From Polynucleobacter sp. MG-27-Goln-C1 (GTDB lineage Bacteria > Pseudomonadota > Gammaproteobacteria > Burkholderiales > Burkholderiaceae), in NCBI RefSeq assembly GCF_018881905.1, contig NZ_JACVPM010000001.1:124001-188000 (forward strand): a DNA stretch of 64,000 nucleotides. Reading direction: 5' to 3'. Below, piece by piece: positions 1 to 6,848 of this stretch. The position numbers and the translations under genes were made by a program. Each line of letters starts with the position of its first letter. The first letter of the stretch is position 1. The notes under the pieces are model-generated. The model had not been told where the DNA came from. It saw only the letters and a list, made by a program, of their open reading frames with translations, and searched no databases.

Positions 1-67
1 CGCAGGAGAGGCCAGCAATTCCTGCACCAATAACCGCTACCTTGTTGATTGCTTTACTAGTATTCAT
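1..67 (-). CDS. FAD/NAD-dependent oxidoreductase, N-terminal fragment
   Basis: Only the first 22 codons are in the window; the gene runs off the left edge. The translation begins MNTSKAINKVAVIGAGIAGL, a short lead followed by a beta strand and the GxGxxG dinucleotide-binding loop of a Rossmann fold, typical of the start of amine-oxidase-like or other flavin oxidoreductases. Its ATG overlaps the stop of the AlkB-like gene by four bases (ATGA), so the two are probably co-transcribed and translationally coupled. The exact enzyme cannot be told from this fragment. Confidence 0.75.
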   Translation of the reverse strand, partial: MNTSKAINKVAVIGAGIAGLSC

Positions 68-687
68 ATCCTAGGAAGTATTTTGCGAAAGGTGAGATTG
101 ATTCTTGGGTCTATGACAGCCTTCGTTTTAAGAAGACTGTGATGCCAGTGCTCTTGAATGGGTGGATGCATGATGAGGAGGCTGCCATGCTCCAGAAATA
201 CTGAAGTGGTAGTTTTATCCTGCTTGTGGCGAAATGCAAACTTACGTCGAGCACCTAAGCTAATTGATGCGATAGGGGTCGTACTATCTAGCTCCTTCTC
301 ATTATCACTATGCCAGCCCATGCCTTCAGCACCAGCGTGATACAGATTGAGTAAGCAAGAGTTATAGGTTGAGCCAGTCACTTGTTCAAGCTGAGCCTTT
401 ATTTTCAGCAACTCATTGGTCCAGTTCTGTGGAGTTTTTTGAATTCCAGAATAGGTGTACAGGCATTCTGGATCGCCTACCCAGGCAACTTTTCTTGCGG
501 TTGTAAGCAGTTTCCCAAACATCTGGATTTGGTCCAATTCCCAGGCAAGCGATCCCAATAGAGTCTTAAATAAGCTATCAGAAGCATCTGCATCGAAAAA
601 GTTGTTGATATATTCGGCCCGCCCATCTTTTTCCAATACAACTATTGGTTCGGATGAATTCAAGTGTTCGAATAGGGTGTTTTGCAT
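64..687 (-). CDS. AlkB-like 2-oxoglutarate/Fe(II) dioxygenase
   Basis: A 207-residue protein of the AlkB superfamily, which oxidatively removes alkyl groups from nucleic-acid bases using Fe(II) and 2-oxoglutarate. Iron ligands are visible as the HxD pair in GWHSDNE (His126, Asp128) and a distal His near residue 183 in EHWHHSLLK. The 2-oxoglutarate-binding arginines lie in PRINLTFR (Arg195, Arg201). Length matches the short bacterial AlkB/ALKBH2-like group. The gene is first in a coupled pair with the flavin oxidoreductase at the window edge. Alkylated-base repair is the family expectation; the in vivo substrate is unknown. Confidence 0.9.
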   Translation of the reverse strand: MQNTLFEHLNSSEPIVVLEKDGRAEYINNFFDADASDSLFKTLLGSLAWELDQIQMFGKLLTTARKVAWVGDPECLYTYSGIQKTPQNWTNELLKIKAQLEQVTGSTYNSCLLNLYHAGAEGMGWHSDNEKELDSTTPIASISLGARRKFAFRHKQDKTTTSVFLEHGSLLIMHPPIQEHWHHSLLKTKAVIDPRINLTFRKILPRI

Positions 688-779
688 ACTTAATTAATCT
701 AGATGAGGCGCGTACGTGATTAAGGTAAAAACTCTAAAATAGACCTCATTATGAATTGTTCAAAGCGAATGGGTTAATT

Positions 780-965
780 ATGAAAGCACCAGATAAACGT
801 TGCTGTGGCTCAGGTGTTTGCATCATTAATGATGCAGGTGAGTGTTGGTGTGGCCAGGTGTGGGATGGCGAAAAAATGAGTGCACCACCGCTACTATCGG
901 CAAAGAATCAGCCTGCTGACCCTAGCTCTGAAAACTCTAAACCCGAATCCCAGGACCCTCTTTGA
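780..965 (+). CDS. small Cys-rich protein of unknown function
   Basis: A 61-residue protein starting MKAPDKRCCGSGVC. The ATG at 780 is preferred to an in-frame ATG at 756 because conserved-looking sequence begins here. The front half has five cysteines in the pattern CC-x3-C-x8-C-x-C followed by GQVWDGEKM; the back half is polar and low in complexity (Pro, Ser, Glu). The cysteine spacing suggests metal binding or a small structural fold, but I recognise no family. It is convergent with the secreted-protein gene downstream and the two coding regions overlap by 29 bases. Confidence 0.6.
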   Translation: MKAPDKRCCGSGVCIINDAGECWCGQVWDGEKMSAPPLLSAKNQPADPSSENSKPESQDPL

Positions 966-1269
966 GGCAGGCTTTACTGGCTGACTGTTCTGCTGCCTTT
1001 AGCCAAGCAGGGCGACCTTCGCTTTGATTGAGTTCTTTTATTTGCGCTGGACTGAGATTCGTCATTAGCTGGCGCGTGGCGCATTCGCAGTACTCGGCAA
1101 AAGAATCGGCTGAGATCTCTTTTAGCTTCGTATGTAATTGGACTTGCTGTTTCATGCACGCGTCTTTGTAATTCTGAGTGAACCTCCTCTGATTGACTAC
1201 TTGAGCCTGCGCAGATAGGGCTGTCACTGTGAATAAGCCAGCAATAATGAACTTATTAGATGGCTTCAT
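937..1269 (-). CDS. small exported protein, unknown function
   Basis: A 110-residue protein with a clear Sec signal peptide (positive MKPSNK, hydrophobic FIIAGLFTVTALS, cleavage near AQA-Q). The mature part has several cysteines (ACMKQQ, YCECATR, KACLKEG) that could form periplasmic disulfides, in an alpha-helical context. It is the last gene of a minus-strand operon; its ATG overlaps the stop of the DUF4149 gene by four bases. No function is assigned. Confidence 0.7.
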   Translation of the reverse strand: MKPSNKFIIAGLFTVTALSAQAQVVNQRRFTQNYKDACMKQQVQLHTKLKEISADSFAEYCECATRQLMTNLSPAQIKELNQSEGRPAWLKAAEQSASKACLKEGPGIRV

Positions 1270-1670
1270 AGTGATTTAGTCAGTAAGTAAATAAAAATGC
1301 AGAGTTGAGCGATATTGATAAGTACGCTTAAGCCATGCAGCATGTGGAACTGTTTATTTTTACCCTCGTCTTTTGCGGCATTGATTTTTCCTGTGAGAAA
1401 AAATAGGGTGAAGGCGAACAAAATTGCGCAGGCTATGAGATAAAGCCTACCAGTAGGATCCTGTTCGGTAAATATGGATACCAAAGTAACAAGCCCAAGG
1501 CTGGCATAGTATTTTGGGAAAAAGTTCCGAACATATTTACTAGACCATTCAACGGGGAGCACCTTAAAGACTGTAGGTGCTACTACGACAGTAAAGAACA
1601 GCATGATTCCCACCATGCCGGAAATAAGATAATTGGTAATCATGCTTGCCTTTTCATTTAGTTGATCCAT
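1266..1670 (-). CDS. DUF4149-like inner-membrane protein
   Basis: A 134-residue protein with about four hydrophobic segments (residues ~12-33, ~55-70, ~76-92, ~110-130). The region around VVAPTVFKVLP and FFPKYYASLGLV resembles the DUF4149/TMEM205-like family, whose function is unknown. Its start overlaps the end of the MpaB-like gene by 17 bases, and its stop overlaps the next ATG, so it is translationally coupled on both sides. Confidence 0.7.
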   Translation of the reverse strand: MDQLNEKASMITNYLISGMVGIMLFFTVVVAPTVFKVLPVEWSSKYVRNFFPKYYASLGLVTLVSIFTEQDPTGRLYLIACAILFAFTLFFLTGKINAAKDEGKNKQFHMLHGLSVLINIAQLCIFIYLLTKSL

Positions 1671-2523
1671 AAACCCTGCGGAGGGAGTGAGCAGCTACGC
1701 CATCTTTTAGCGCTTCTCTAACTGGTATTGCCATCATTCGAATAGCAGAAGTCATTGCAAGGCGCTCTAGTCGACTCGGTTCTGGTCGATTAATGATGGG
1801 GTATACCCAATTTGGTAGGTTCAAAAATCCTGCGCGACTGATCATTTTTACAAAAGGCTTCGCGCTGAGACTGCTTGGAAAATTGTCTAGCATTTCAATA
1901 ATGCTTTTAGCTCTATCACCGTAGTGAAGTTGGGGGGTATATTGTTTGATCGCATGCTCAGTAGTGGCATAGGTGTCTGGAAGATCAATGGCTCCTAATT
2001 TCTCTCCGAGTATTTTCATTTCTGCGAAATACTGGTCTTTTTCTTGCGCACGAAGAGATTCACTTCGATATGACTCATAAGAGCGCATAAAGCTACGGGT
2101 TTCTGTTAAGTGAACCCACGCGAGTAGCTCGGGATCATCCGCTCTGTAGGGTTGATTAAACTCATCAAATCCGGTGACCTTTTGATGGATCTGGTTAACG
2201 CGATTGATAGCGCTATTTGCCATTTCATTAGAGCCGTAGGTAGTTGCTGCAATGAAGAATGCAGTTCTTCCTAACCTTCCCTTGAGGTCCTCCCTGAAGC
2301 TAGAGTGGTCCCATACTCCGGCAAGCGCCTTTGGGTGAAGGGCTTGCAGCACTAATGAGCTGATGCCACCGATCATCATGGAAATAAAATCTGCATGCAC
2401 CTTCCATGCTATTGACTCCGGACCGAACAAGCCTCTGTCCCCAGCTGGCTCCAGAAATGCGACGGGTGGACCCCCGCCGCCTACCATTGCACGAATTGAC
2501 CGACGAATTAGCTCATCAATCAT
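1654..2523 (-). CDS. oxygenase MpaB family protein (DUF2236)
   Basis: A 289-residue protein with the features of the DUF2236/MpaB family, which includes fungal MpaB and the haem b rubber oxygenase Lcp. Visible signatures are the FGPESIAWKVHAD segment near residue 33, the ALHPKALAGVWDHS segment near residue 62 and the TRSFMRSYESYR region. Bacterial members of this small size are mostly uncharacterised. It sits between the Lon-domain gene (4-base gap) and the DUF4149 gene (17-base overlap) in one operon. Confidence 0.85.
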   Translation of the reverse strand: MIDELIRRSIRAMVGGGGPPVAFLEPAGDRGLFGPESIAWKVHADFISMMIGGISSLVLQALHPKALAGVWDHSSFREDLKGRLGRTAFFIAATTYGSNEMANSAINRVNQIHQKVTGFDEFNQPYRADDPELLAWVHLTETRSFMRSYESYRSESLRAQEKDQYFAEMKILGEKLGAIDLPDTYATTEHAIKQYTPQLHYGDRAKSIIEMLDNFPSSLSAKPFVKMISRAGFLNLPNWVYPIINRPEPSRLERLAMTSAIRMMAIPVREALKDGVAAHSLRRVYGSTK

Positions 2524-2527
2524 GCTA

Positions 2528-3175
2528 CTAATGAATCACGATATTGCGTAGACCATCATCCTCAATAATCTCGGAAATTAAATCGAGCCGTATTCTGGGA
2601 TTGCTTTGGGCAAGCAAATGATTCTTCTGGGCTAGGGGTAGCGGCAGGAGTTCTGCCAATCTATTGGAAACCCATCCGCAATCATCGAGATTTTCTGGGA
2701 TTTTGAATGCATCCTCCCCAAGTAAATCTTCGGTTTTGATGATGGCAATAATTTCCTGAAGAATTGCGGCTACTTTTTCATGTTCTTTTGGTAATGGTAT
2801 TTCAGGGTCAGCATCAATCAGCTCAACCTGACCCATCCACAAGCCATCGGATTCTTGTTTGATGTGTAAGAGATGAAAGCGCTGCGTTCCATAGGACTTG
2901 GTCATGTAAAGAGCGGGCTGAATCGGATCAAATTCCTCCAATTTCGCTAGGGTGCCAATGTTTGAAAAGTTAGCGAGGGCGTCTGCATCTGAATCAAGCG
3001 GATTGTTTTCAAGAATGCTCACAACGCCAAAAGGCGAATTTTCGCGTAAGCAACGCTTCATCATATCCAGGTAGCGCGCCTCAAAAATTTTGAGAGCGAT
3101 CACACCCCCGGGAAATAGGGTGGTGCCGAGGGGGAAAAGGGGTATCCAGTTGGCTGTTGCAGAAGGTTTTGTCAT
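2528..3175 (-). CDS. LON peptidase substrate-binding domain protein
   Basis: A 215-residue protein consisting of the Lon N-terminal (substrate-binding) domain without ATPase or protease parts. The diagnostic start is IPLFPLGTTLFPGG followed by LKIFEARYLDMMKRCL. Such stand-alone Lon-N proteins are widespread; their role is not established. It is the first gene of the minus-strand operon reaching to 937 and is divergent from the small gene at 3287. Confidence 0.88.
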   Translation of the reverse strand: MTKPSATANWIPLFPLGTTLFPGGVIALKIFEARYLDMMKRCLRENSPFGVVSILENNPLDSDADALANFSNIGTLAKLEEFDPIQPALYMTKSYGTQRFHLLHIKQESDGLWMGQVELIDADPEIPLPKEHEKVAAILQEIIAIIKTEDLLGEDAFKIPENLDDCGWVSNRLAELLPLPLAQKNHLLAQSNPRIRLDLISEIIEDDGLRNIVIH

Positions 3176-3286
3176 GCATTCAATTTAAAGGATTTGCGTT
3201 TAGTTTGCTGAGCGCCCGAATTGGCACCATGTTCAGCAGTAATCCTGGATTTCAGCCAAAATGATGGTGTTCACAGGAGAGTAAAA

Positions 3287-3439
3287 ATGATTCAAAAACT
3301 ACGAGTTAAGCTCGCACGCTGGATTCTTGGCAAACATTGCCCTTGCTATCAAATGGGTTATCACACTATGGTTGATTTTCAGCAGCGCAGCGCTGATCAG
3401 CTTGAAAAAGCCAAACAAGCCAAGGCAGTTAATAACTAG
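3287..3439 (+). CDS. 50-residue hypothetical protein
   Basis: ATG at 3287 is preceded at good spacing by AGGAGAG, a strong ribosome binding site; an earlier in-frame ATG at 3221 has none. The product is basic and short: MIQKLRVKLARWILGKHC, a likely amphipathic helix, then CPCYQMGYHTM and a charged coiled tail rich in Gln, Lys and Ala. No family is recognised. The gene is 28 bases upstream of the DUF2244 gene and may share its transcript. Confidence 0.6.
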   Translation: MIQKLRVKLARWILGKHCPCYQMGYHTMVDFQQRSADQLEKAKQAKAVNN

Positions 3440-3467
3440 GCCGTTAAATTCAGTAAATCCGTATCCC

Positions 3468-3899
3468 ATGATGAAAACCTGGAAGATGAGACGAAATTGC
3501 GCGCTGACCCCGGGTCAGTTGCTCAAGTTCTACATTGCCTTGGTTTGCCTTTCGCTAACTGTAGCCACTGGTTTTCTATTGGCTGGCGTAAAAATTATCC
3601 TCATCTTCACGGCCATTGAGTTGACCGCTGTCACTGCCGGTTTCTTGATTTACTGCCGACATGCCTTAGATTTTGAGGAGATTGAAATTAGCGGAACCCG
3701 CTTAATTGTGAGGAAATTTATCGCCTACAAAGAGACGGTAATTGAATTTAATACTCGCTGGGTCAGACTATCTCGACCAGCAGAGCATGACAAAGTATTT
3801 TTTATTGAACAGACAGGGCAGAGCGTTGAGCTTGGTCAGTTTCTTAGACGTGAGCAATTTAAGCGCCTCCTTGCCGAGCTGAGACCGTATTTGGGTTGA
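3468..3899 (+). CDS. DUF2244 domain protein
   Basis: A 143-residue integral membrane protein starting MMKTWKMRRNCALTPGQ. RRNCALTP followed by two hydrophobic segments and AIELTAVTAGFLIYCRHALD is the hallmark of DUF2244, a family often found near cytochrome oxidase genes in alpha- and betaproteobacteria but of unknown function. The reading frame is open further upstream, but that part overlaps the 50-residue gene in another frame, so I place the start at the Met-Met pair at 3468/3471. Confidence 0.82.
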   Translation: MMKTWKMRRNCALTPGQLLKFYIALVCLSLTVATGFLLAGVKIILIFTAIELTAVTAGFLIYCRHALDFEEIEISGTRLIVRKFIAYKETVIEFNTRWVRLSRPAEHDKVFFIEQTGQSVELGQFLRREQFKRLLAELRPYLG

Positions 3900-3998
3900 T
3901 TGCAACCATGGGTTCATCAGGGTTAAAGCTTGGAGTCCTGCAGAAATAAGCATTTAACTTGATACTCAATTCAATTCAACATATTTGCTAAATTAATC

Positions 3999-4565
3999 AT
4001 GAACGTCAATACAGCAGTTAAGGCCGCCCTAAATACTTTGGTTGACATTGCATCCAATTCAAACAGCGTTCAACCCATCACTGGATTGGAGCTGGCACAA
4101 CGCCAAAAATTATCAATTAGCAGAATTGAGCTTTTACTCAGCGCTTTGCGTGCCGCAGGAATTGTCAAAGGGACCAAGGGTCGCAATGGTGGGTACACGC
4201 TCCTGCAAGATCCCCGAATGGTCACCATTAAAGATGTAGTGCTAGCTATGAACTACATCAAAAAGCGCAAGGTTGAGGCTTGTGACATTGCAAGCGAGCT
4301 CTATCAATCCCTAGAGACTTATATGCTCGGTTGCATGGCTAATATGAACCTCTCCGATGCTATTAAAGATTATGTCCCGCGATTTAGCGAGGCTAAAACC
4401 GCACCAGAGCGCCAGACTTTTTCTTACCCAGAATTGAAGGTGCATAAGCCATCTAAGGGCGAGGTTCAGAGAGTAATTAAAGTGCCGTTTAAGAAGGTGG
4501 AAGATGTTCCTTTGGGACCAAACTCTATTTTTAGTTTCGGTGATTACCTACACAAAGCGGGATAA
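3999..4565 (+). CDS. Rrf2-family transcriptional regulator, non-IscR
   Basis: A 188-residue DNA-binding protein with the Rrf2 winged helix: a helix-turn-helix in ELAQRQKLSISRIELLLSALRAAGIV and the wing GTKGRNGGYTLLQDP. Unlike the IscR encoded at 20498, it lacks the three-Cys cluster in the dimerisation loop; only two separate cysteines follow (VEACDIA, MLGCMAN). The long C-terminal tail after residue ~125 is unusual and of unknown role. It could sense something other than an Fe-S cluster. Targets are unknown; the TPR gene follows 17 bases later. Confidence 0.85.
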   Translation: MNVNTAVKAALNTLVDIASNSNSVQPITGLELAQRQKLSISRIELLLSALRAAGIVKGTKGRNGGYTLLQDPRMVTIKDVVLAMNYIKKRKVEACDIASELYQSLETYMLGCMANMNLSDAIKDYVPRFSEAKTAPERQTFSYPELKVHKPSKGEVQRVIKVPFKKVEDVPLGPNSIFSFGDYLHKAG

Positions 4566-4582
4566 CAATCAGGATCTTGACA

Positions 4583-5053
4583 ATGCAGACAATCAAATGG
4601 AATTTTGCTAGCAAATTCTTTTTATCCCTTGTGCTTGCAATGGCACCATGGGTGGTTTCAGTTGCCGCTGATAGTACTCCAGCTAAATCTGATCCAGTTT
4701 GGCTAACGGATGCCCGCGCCAGCATTAAAGCGAATAATTACGATCAAGCATTAAAGCAATTGCAGTCAGCAAACGAAGTCAGCTCGGCAGACTGGAACAA
4801 TCTCATGGGATACAGTCTTCGTAAAAAGCAGCCACCAGACTTAGCGTTATCTGAAAAGTATTACCAGGCGGCACTCAAGATCGACCCAAGTCATCGGGCT
4901 GCTTTGGAGTACTACGGTGAATTGCTTTTGATGAAAAAGGATTTGCCTGGAGCTGAGGCTATGCTGGCAAGACTCGATAAGGCTTGTTTATTTAGTTGTG
5001 AAGAGTACAGAGACCTCAAAGCGAGTATTGCGAAGTATCAAGGTAAAAAGTAA
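4583..5053 (+). CDS. exported tetratricopeptide-repeat protein
   Basis: A 156-residue protein with a signal peptide (MQTIKWNFASKFFLSLVLAM, cleavage near VAA-D) and about two TPR units around residues 45-115, seen in YYQAALKIDPSHRAALEYYG. The ATG at 4583 has an AGGATC motif at suitable spacing; a TTG six bases earlier is possible. TPR proteins are protein-protein scaffolds, so this is probably a periplasmic adaptor. Partner unknown. Confidence 0.78.
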   Translation: MQTIKWNFASKFFLSLVLAMAPWVVSVAADSTPAKSDPVWLTDARASIKANNYDQALKQLQSANEVSSADWNNLMGYSLRKKQPPDLALSEKYYQAALKIDPSHRAALEYYGELLLMKKDLPGAEAMLARLDKACLFSCEEYRDLKASIAKYQGKK

Positions 5054-5065
5054 TTCTTTCCCCCG

Positions 5066-6529
5066 ATGTCAACGAGTGACCTTGAGTATCCCCCGTTAGC
5101 ATTTGTTGATATCGAGACAACGGGCTCAAATTTTGAGCGCGATCGCATTACTGAGGTGGGTATCAAATCCCTGATTCATGATCAAGTAGAGACTTGGGAA
5201 AGCCTCATCAATCCCCAAACATTTATTCCTCAAAACATACAAGCCTTGACTGGTATCCGTCCGGACATGGTGAGCAAGCAGCCTCCCTTTGAGGGTCTTG
5301 TAACAGAAATCGCCCGAGAGCTCGAGGGAAAGATTTTTGTAGCCCATAACGCTCGATTTGATTATGGTTTCTTGAAGGCCTCTTTTAAGCGAGCGGGCAT
5401 CGATTTCAAGCCTAAAGTGCTGTGCACTGTAAAGCTATCTAGATTGCTATTTCCTGAGCAGGCTAGACACAACCTAGACACCATCATCAGCGCTCATAAG
5501 TTAAAAATTAGCTCTCGGCATCGTGCGCTTGGTGACGCGGATTTATTGCTCCAGTTTTGGCGAGTATGCGAAGCAAAGTTGGGGCGTGAGGCGCTTCTCA
5601 AAGCCATGAACCAACTCATTGGAAATCCGAGCTTGCCGCCCAATATCGATAAAGCTTTGGTGGACTCTATTCCAGAGAAGCCAGGCTGCTATATTTTTTA
5701 TGGTGAGAATCAGGTTCCGATTTATATCGGCAAGAGTATTTCTTTGCGAAGCAGGGTGATGGGGCATTTTCAGGGAGCGCTCACCCAGCGCAAGGAAATG
5801 AAGCTCTCAATGCAGATCAGAGACATTGATTGGATTGAGACTAGTGGAGAGCTAGGCGCACTGATTTTAGAATCTCGGCTCATTAAAGAGCGCATGCCCA
5901 GCATGAACATTAAATTACGTCGCTCAAAAGATCTCTGTGCCTGGAGATTAGAACTCGATGAGGATGGCGTTCTTACTCCGCACCTAGTCGGTCATCGTGA
6001 ATTAGATCCTCGAGTTCAAGAAAACTTGTTTGGTTTGTTCTATAGAAAAAGAGAGGCCAATACTTACCTTAAGGCAATAGCTAAAAAATATCGACTCTGT
6101 GAGGCGCTGCTGGGCTTAGAGAAGCGCATTGAAGGTAAAGCTTGCTTTGGTTATCAGGTAAAGCAATGCGGAGGGGCTTGCATTGGTGGCTCCCCTGTAG
6201 AGTTGCACAATCTTCAACTCAAGACTGCCTTGGAGTTATTTCAGGTTCAGGTATGGCCTTATGCAGGGCCTATTGCAATTAAAGAAGCTGGTCATATGCA
6301 CGTAGTAGATCAATGGCGTTATCTTGGTACTGCGATCAACGAGGAAGAGCTCTATGAATTAGCAGACTCGGGTGAGGCTGAGTTTGACCTAGATATTTAC
6401 AAGATCCTGAAAAAAGCACTGGCCGGAAGCTTTAAGAGCCAGGTGATTCCCTTGGCAGTCAAAGAGGCTGTGCAAACAGCATCCAAAAGGCTAGGTTTTA
6501 AAAAAGCCCAACTTTTCAGATCTAGGTAA
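5066..6529 (+). CDS. DEDDh 3'-5' exonuclease fused to GIY-YIG (UvrC-like) nuclease
   Basis: A 487-residue two-nuclease fusion. Residues ~10-170 form a DNA polymerase III epsilon-like DEDDh exonuclease with ExoI motif FVDIETTG, ExoII HNARFDYGFL and ExoIII HRALGDAD. Residues ~200-290 form a GIY-YIG domain as in UvrC/Cho (KPGCYIFY, then PIYIGKSISLRSRV) with the catalytic Glu probably in ILESRLIKE. The rest resembles the UvrC middle region with four clustered cysteines (CFGYQVKQCGGAC). Similar fusions are known in several bacteria and are inferred to act in DNA repair. Its 3' end overlaps the convergent GIY-YIG gene by 39 bases. Confidence 0.88.
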   Translation: MSTSDLEYPPLAFVDIETTGSNFERDRITEVGIKSLIHDQVETWESLINPQTFIPQNIQALTGIRPDMVSKQPPFEGLVTEIARELEGKIFVAHNARFDYGFLKASFKRAGIDFKPKVLCTVKLSRLLFPEQARHNLDTIISAHKLKISSRHRALGDADLLLQFWRVCEAKLGREALLKAMNQLIGNPSLPPNIDKALVDSIPEKPGCYIFYGENQVPIYIGKSISLRSRVMGHFQGALTQRKEMKLSMQIRDIDWIETSGELGALILESRLIKERMPSMNIKLRRSKDLCAWRLELDEDGVLTPHLVGHRELDPRVQENLFGLFYRKREANTYLKAIAKKYRLCEALLGLEKRIEGKACFGYQVKQCGGACIGGSPVELHNLQLKTALELFQVQVWPYAGPIAIKEAGHMHVVDQWRYLGTAINEEELYELADSGEAEFDLDIYKILKKALAGSFKSQVIPLAVKEAVQTASKRLGFKKAQLFRSR

Positions 6530-6784
6530 TTTCTTCAGCCTAGCCTCTGCCTTGGAGGCTTCAGATCGATCAGGGTGCTCTTGGGTGGCCAAAAGGATTA
6601 CTGGTCTGCGAGCCCTCGTATACCGAGCACCATCCCCTGAATTATGGGCTGCCAAGCGATGTTCTAGGCGGTTCGTAATGCCAGCGTAATAGCTGCCATC
6701 AGAGCACTCTAAGAGGTAAACAAGCCAGGTCAAAATAGGGATAAATTCGCTTAAAAAGAGGTCTAACAGACTTGAAATTATCAA
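6491..6784 (-). CDS. GIY-YIG nuclease family protein (YhbQ/UPF0213-like)
   Basis: A small single-domain GIY-YIG protein. The core reads WLVYLLECSDGSYYAGITN, then RLEHRLAAHNSGDGARYTR and EASKAEARLKKL with the conserved Glu. The longest frame starts at a TTG at 6784 (97 residues), but family members usually begin right before the WxVYLL strand, which favours the TTG at 6733 (80 residues). The longer start would also lie inside the clpB heat-shock promoter. The biological role of this family is poorly known. Confidence 0.8.
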   Translation of the reverse strand: MIISSLLDLFLSEFIPILTWLVYLLECSDGSYYAGITNRLEHRLAAHNSGDGARYTRARRPVILLATQEHPDRSEASKAEARLKKLPRSEKLGFFKT

Positions 6785-6799
6785 GAATGCCCCTATATT
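6771..6799 (+). promoter_or_regulatory. sigma-32 type heat-shock promoter of clpB
   Basis: CTTGAAA at 6771-6777, a 13-base spacer, then CCCTATATT from 6791. This is close to the sigma-32 consensus (CTTGAAA, 13-15 bases, CCCCATNT). It lies about 50 bases upstream of the clpB start codon, as expected for a heat-shock gene. Confidence 0.82.
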
Positions 6800-6848
6800 C
6801 TATAGATAGAAATGTATAAAAATAGATAGAGTTGATAGGACTTACAAA

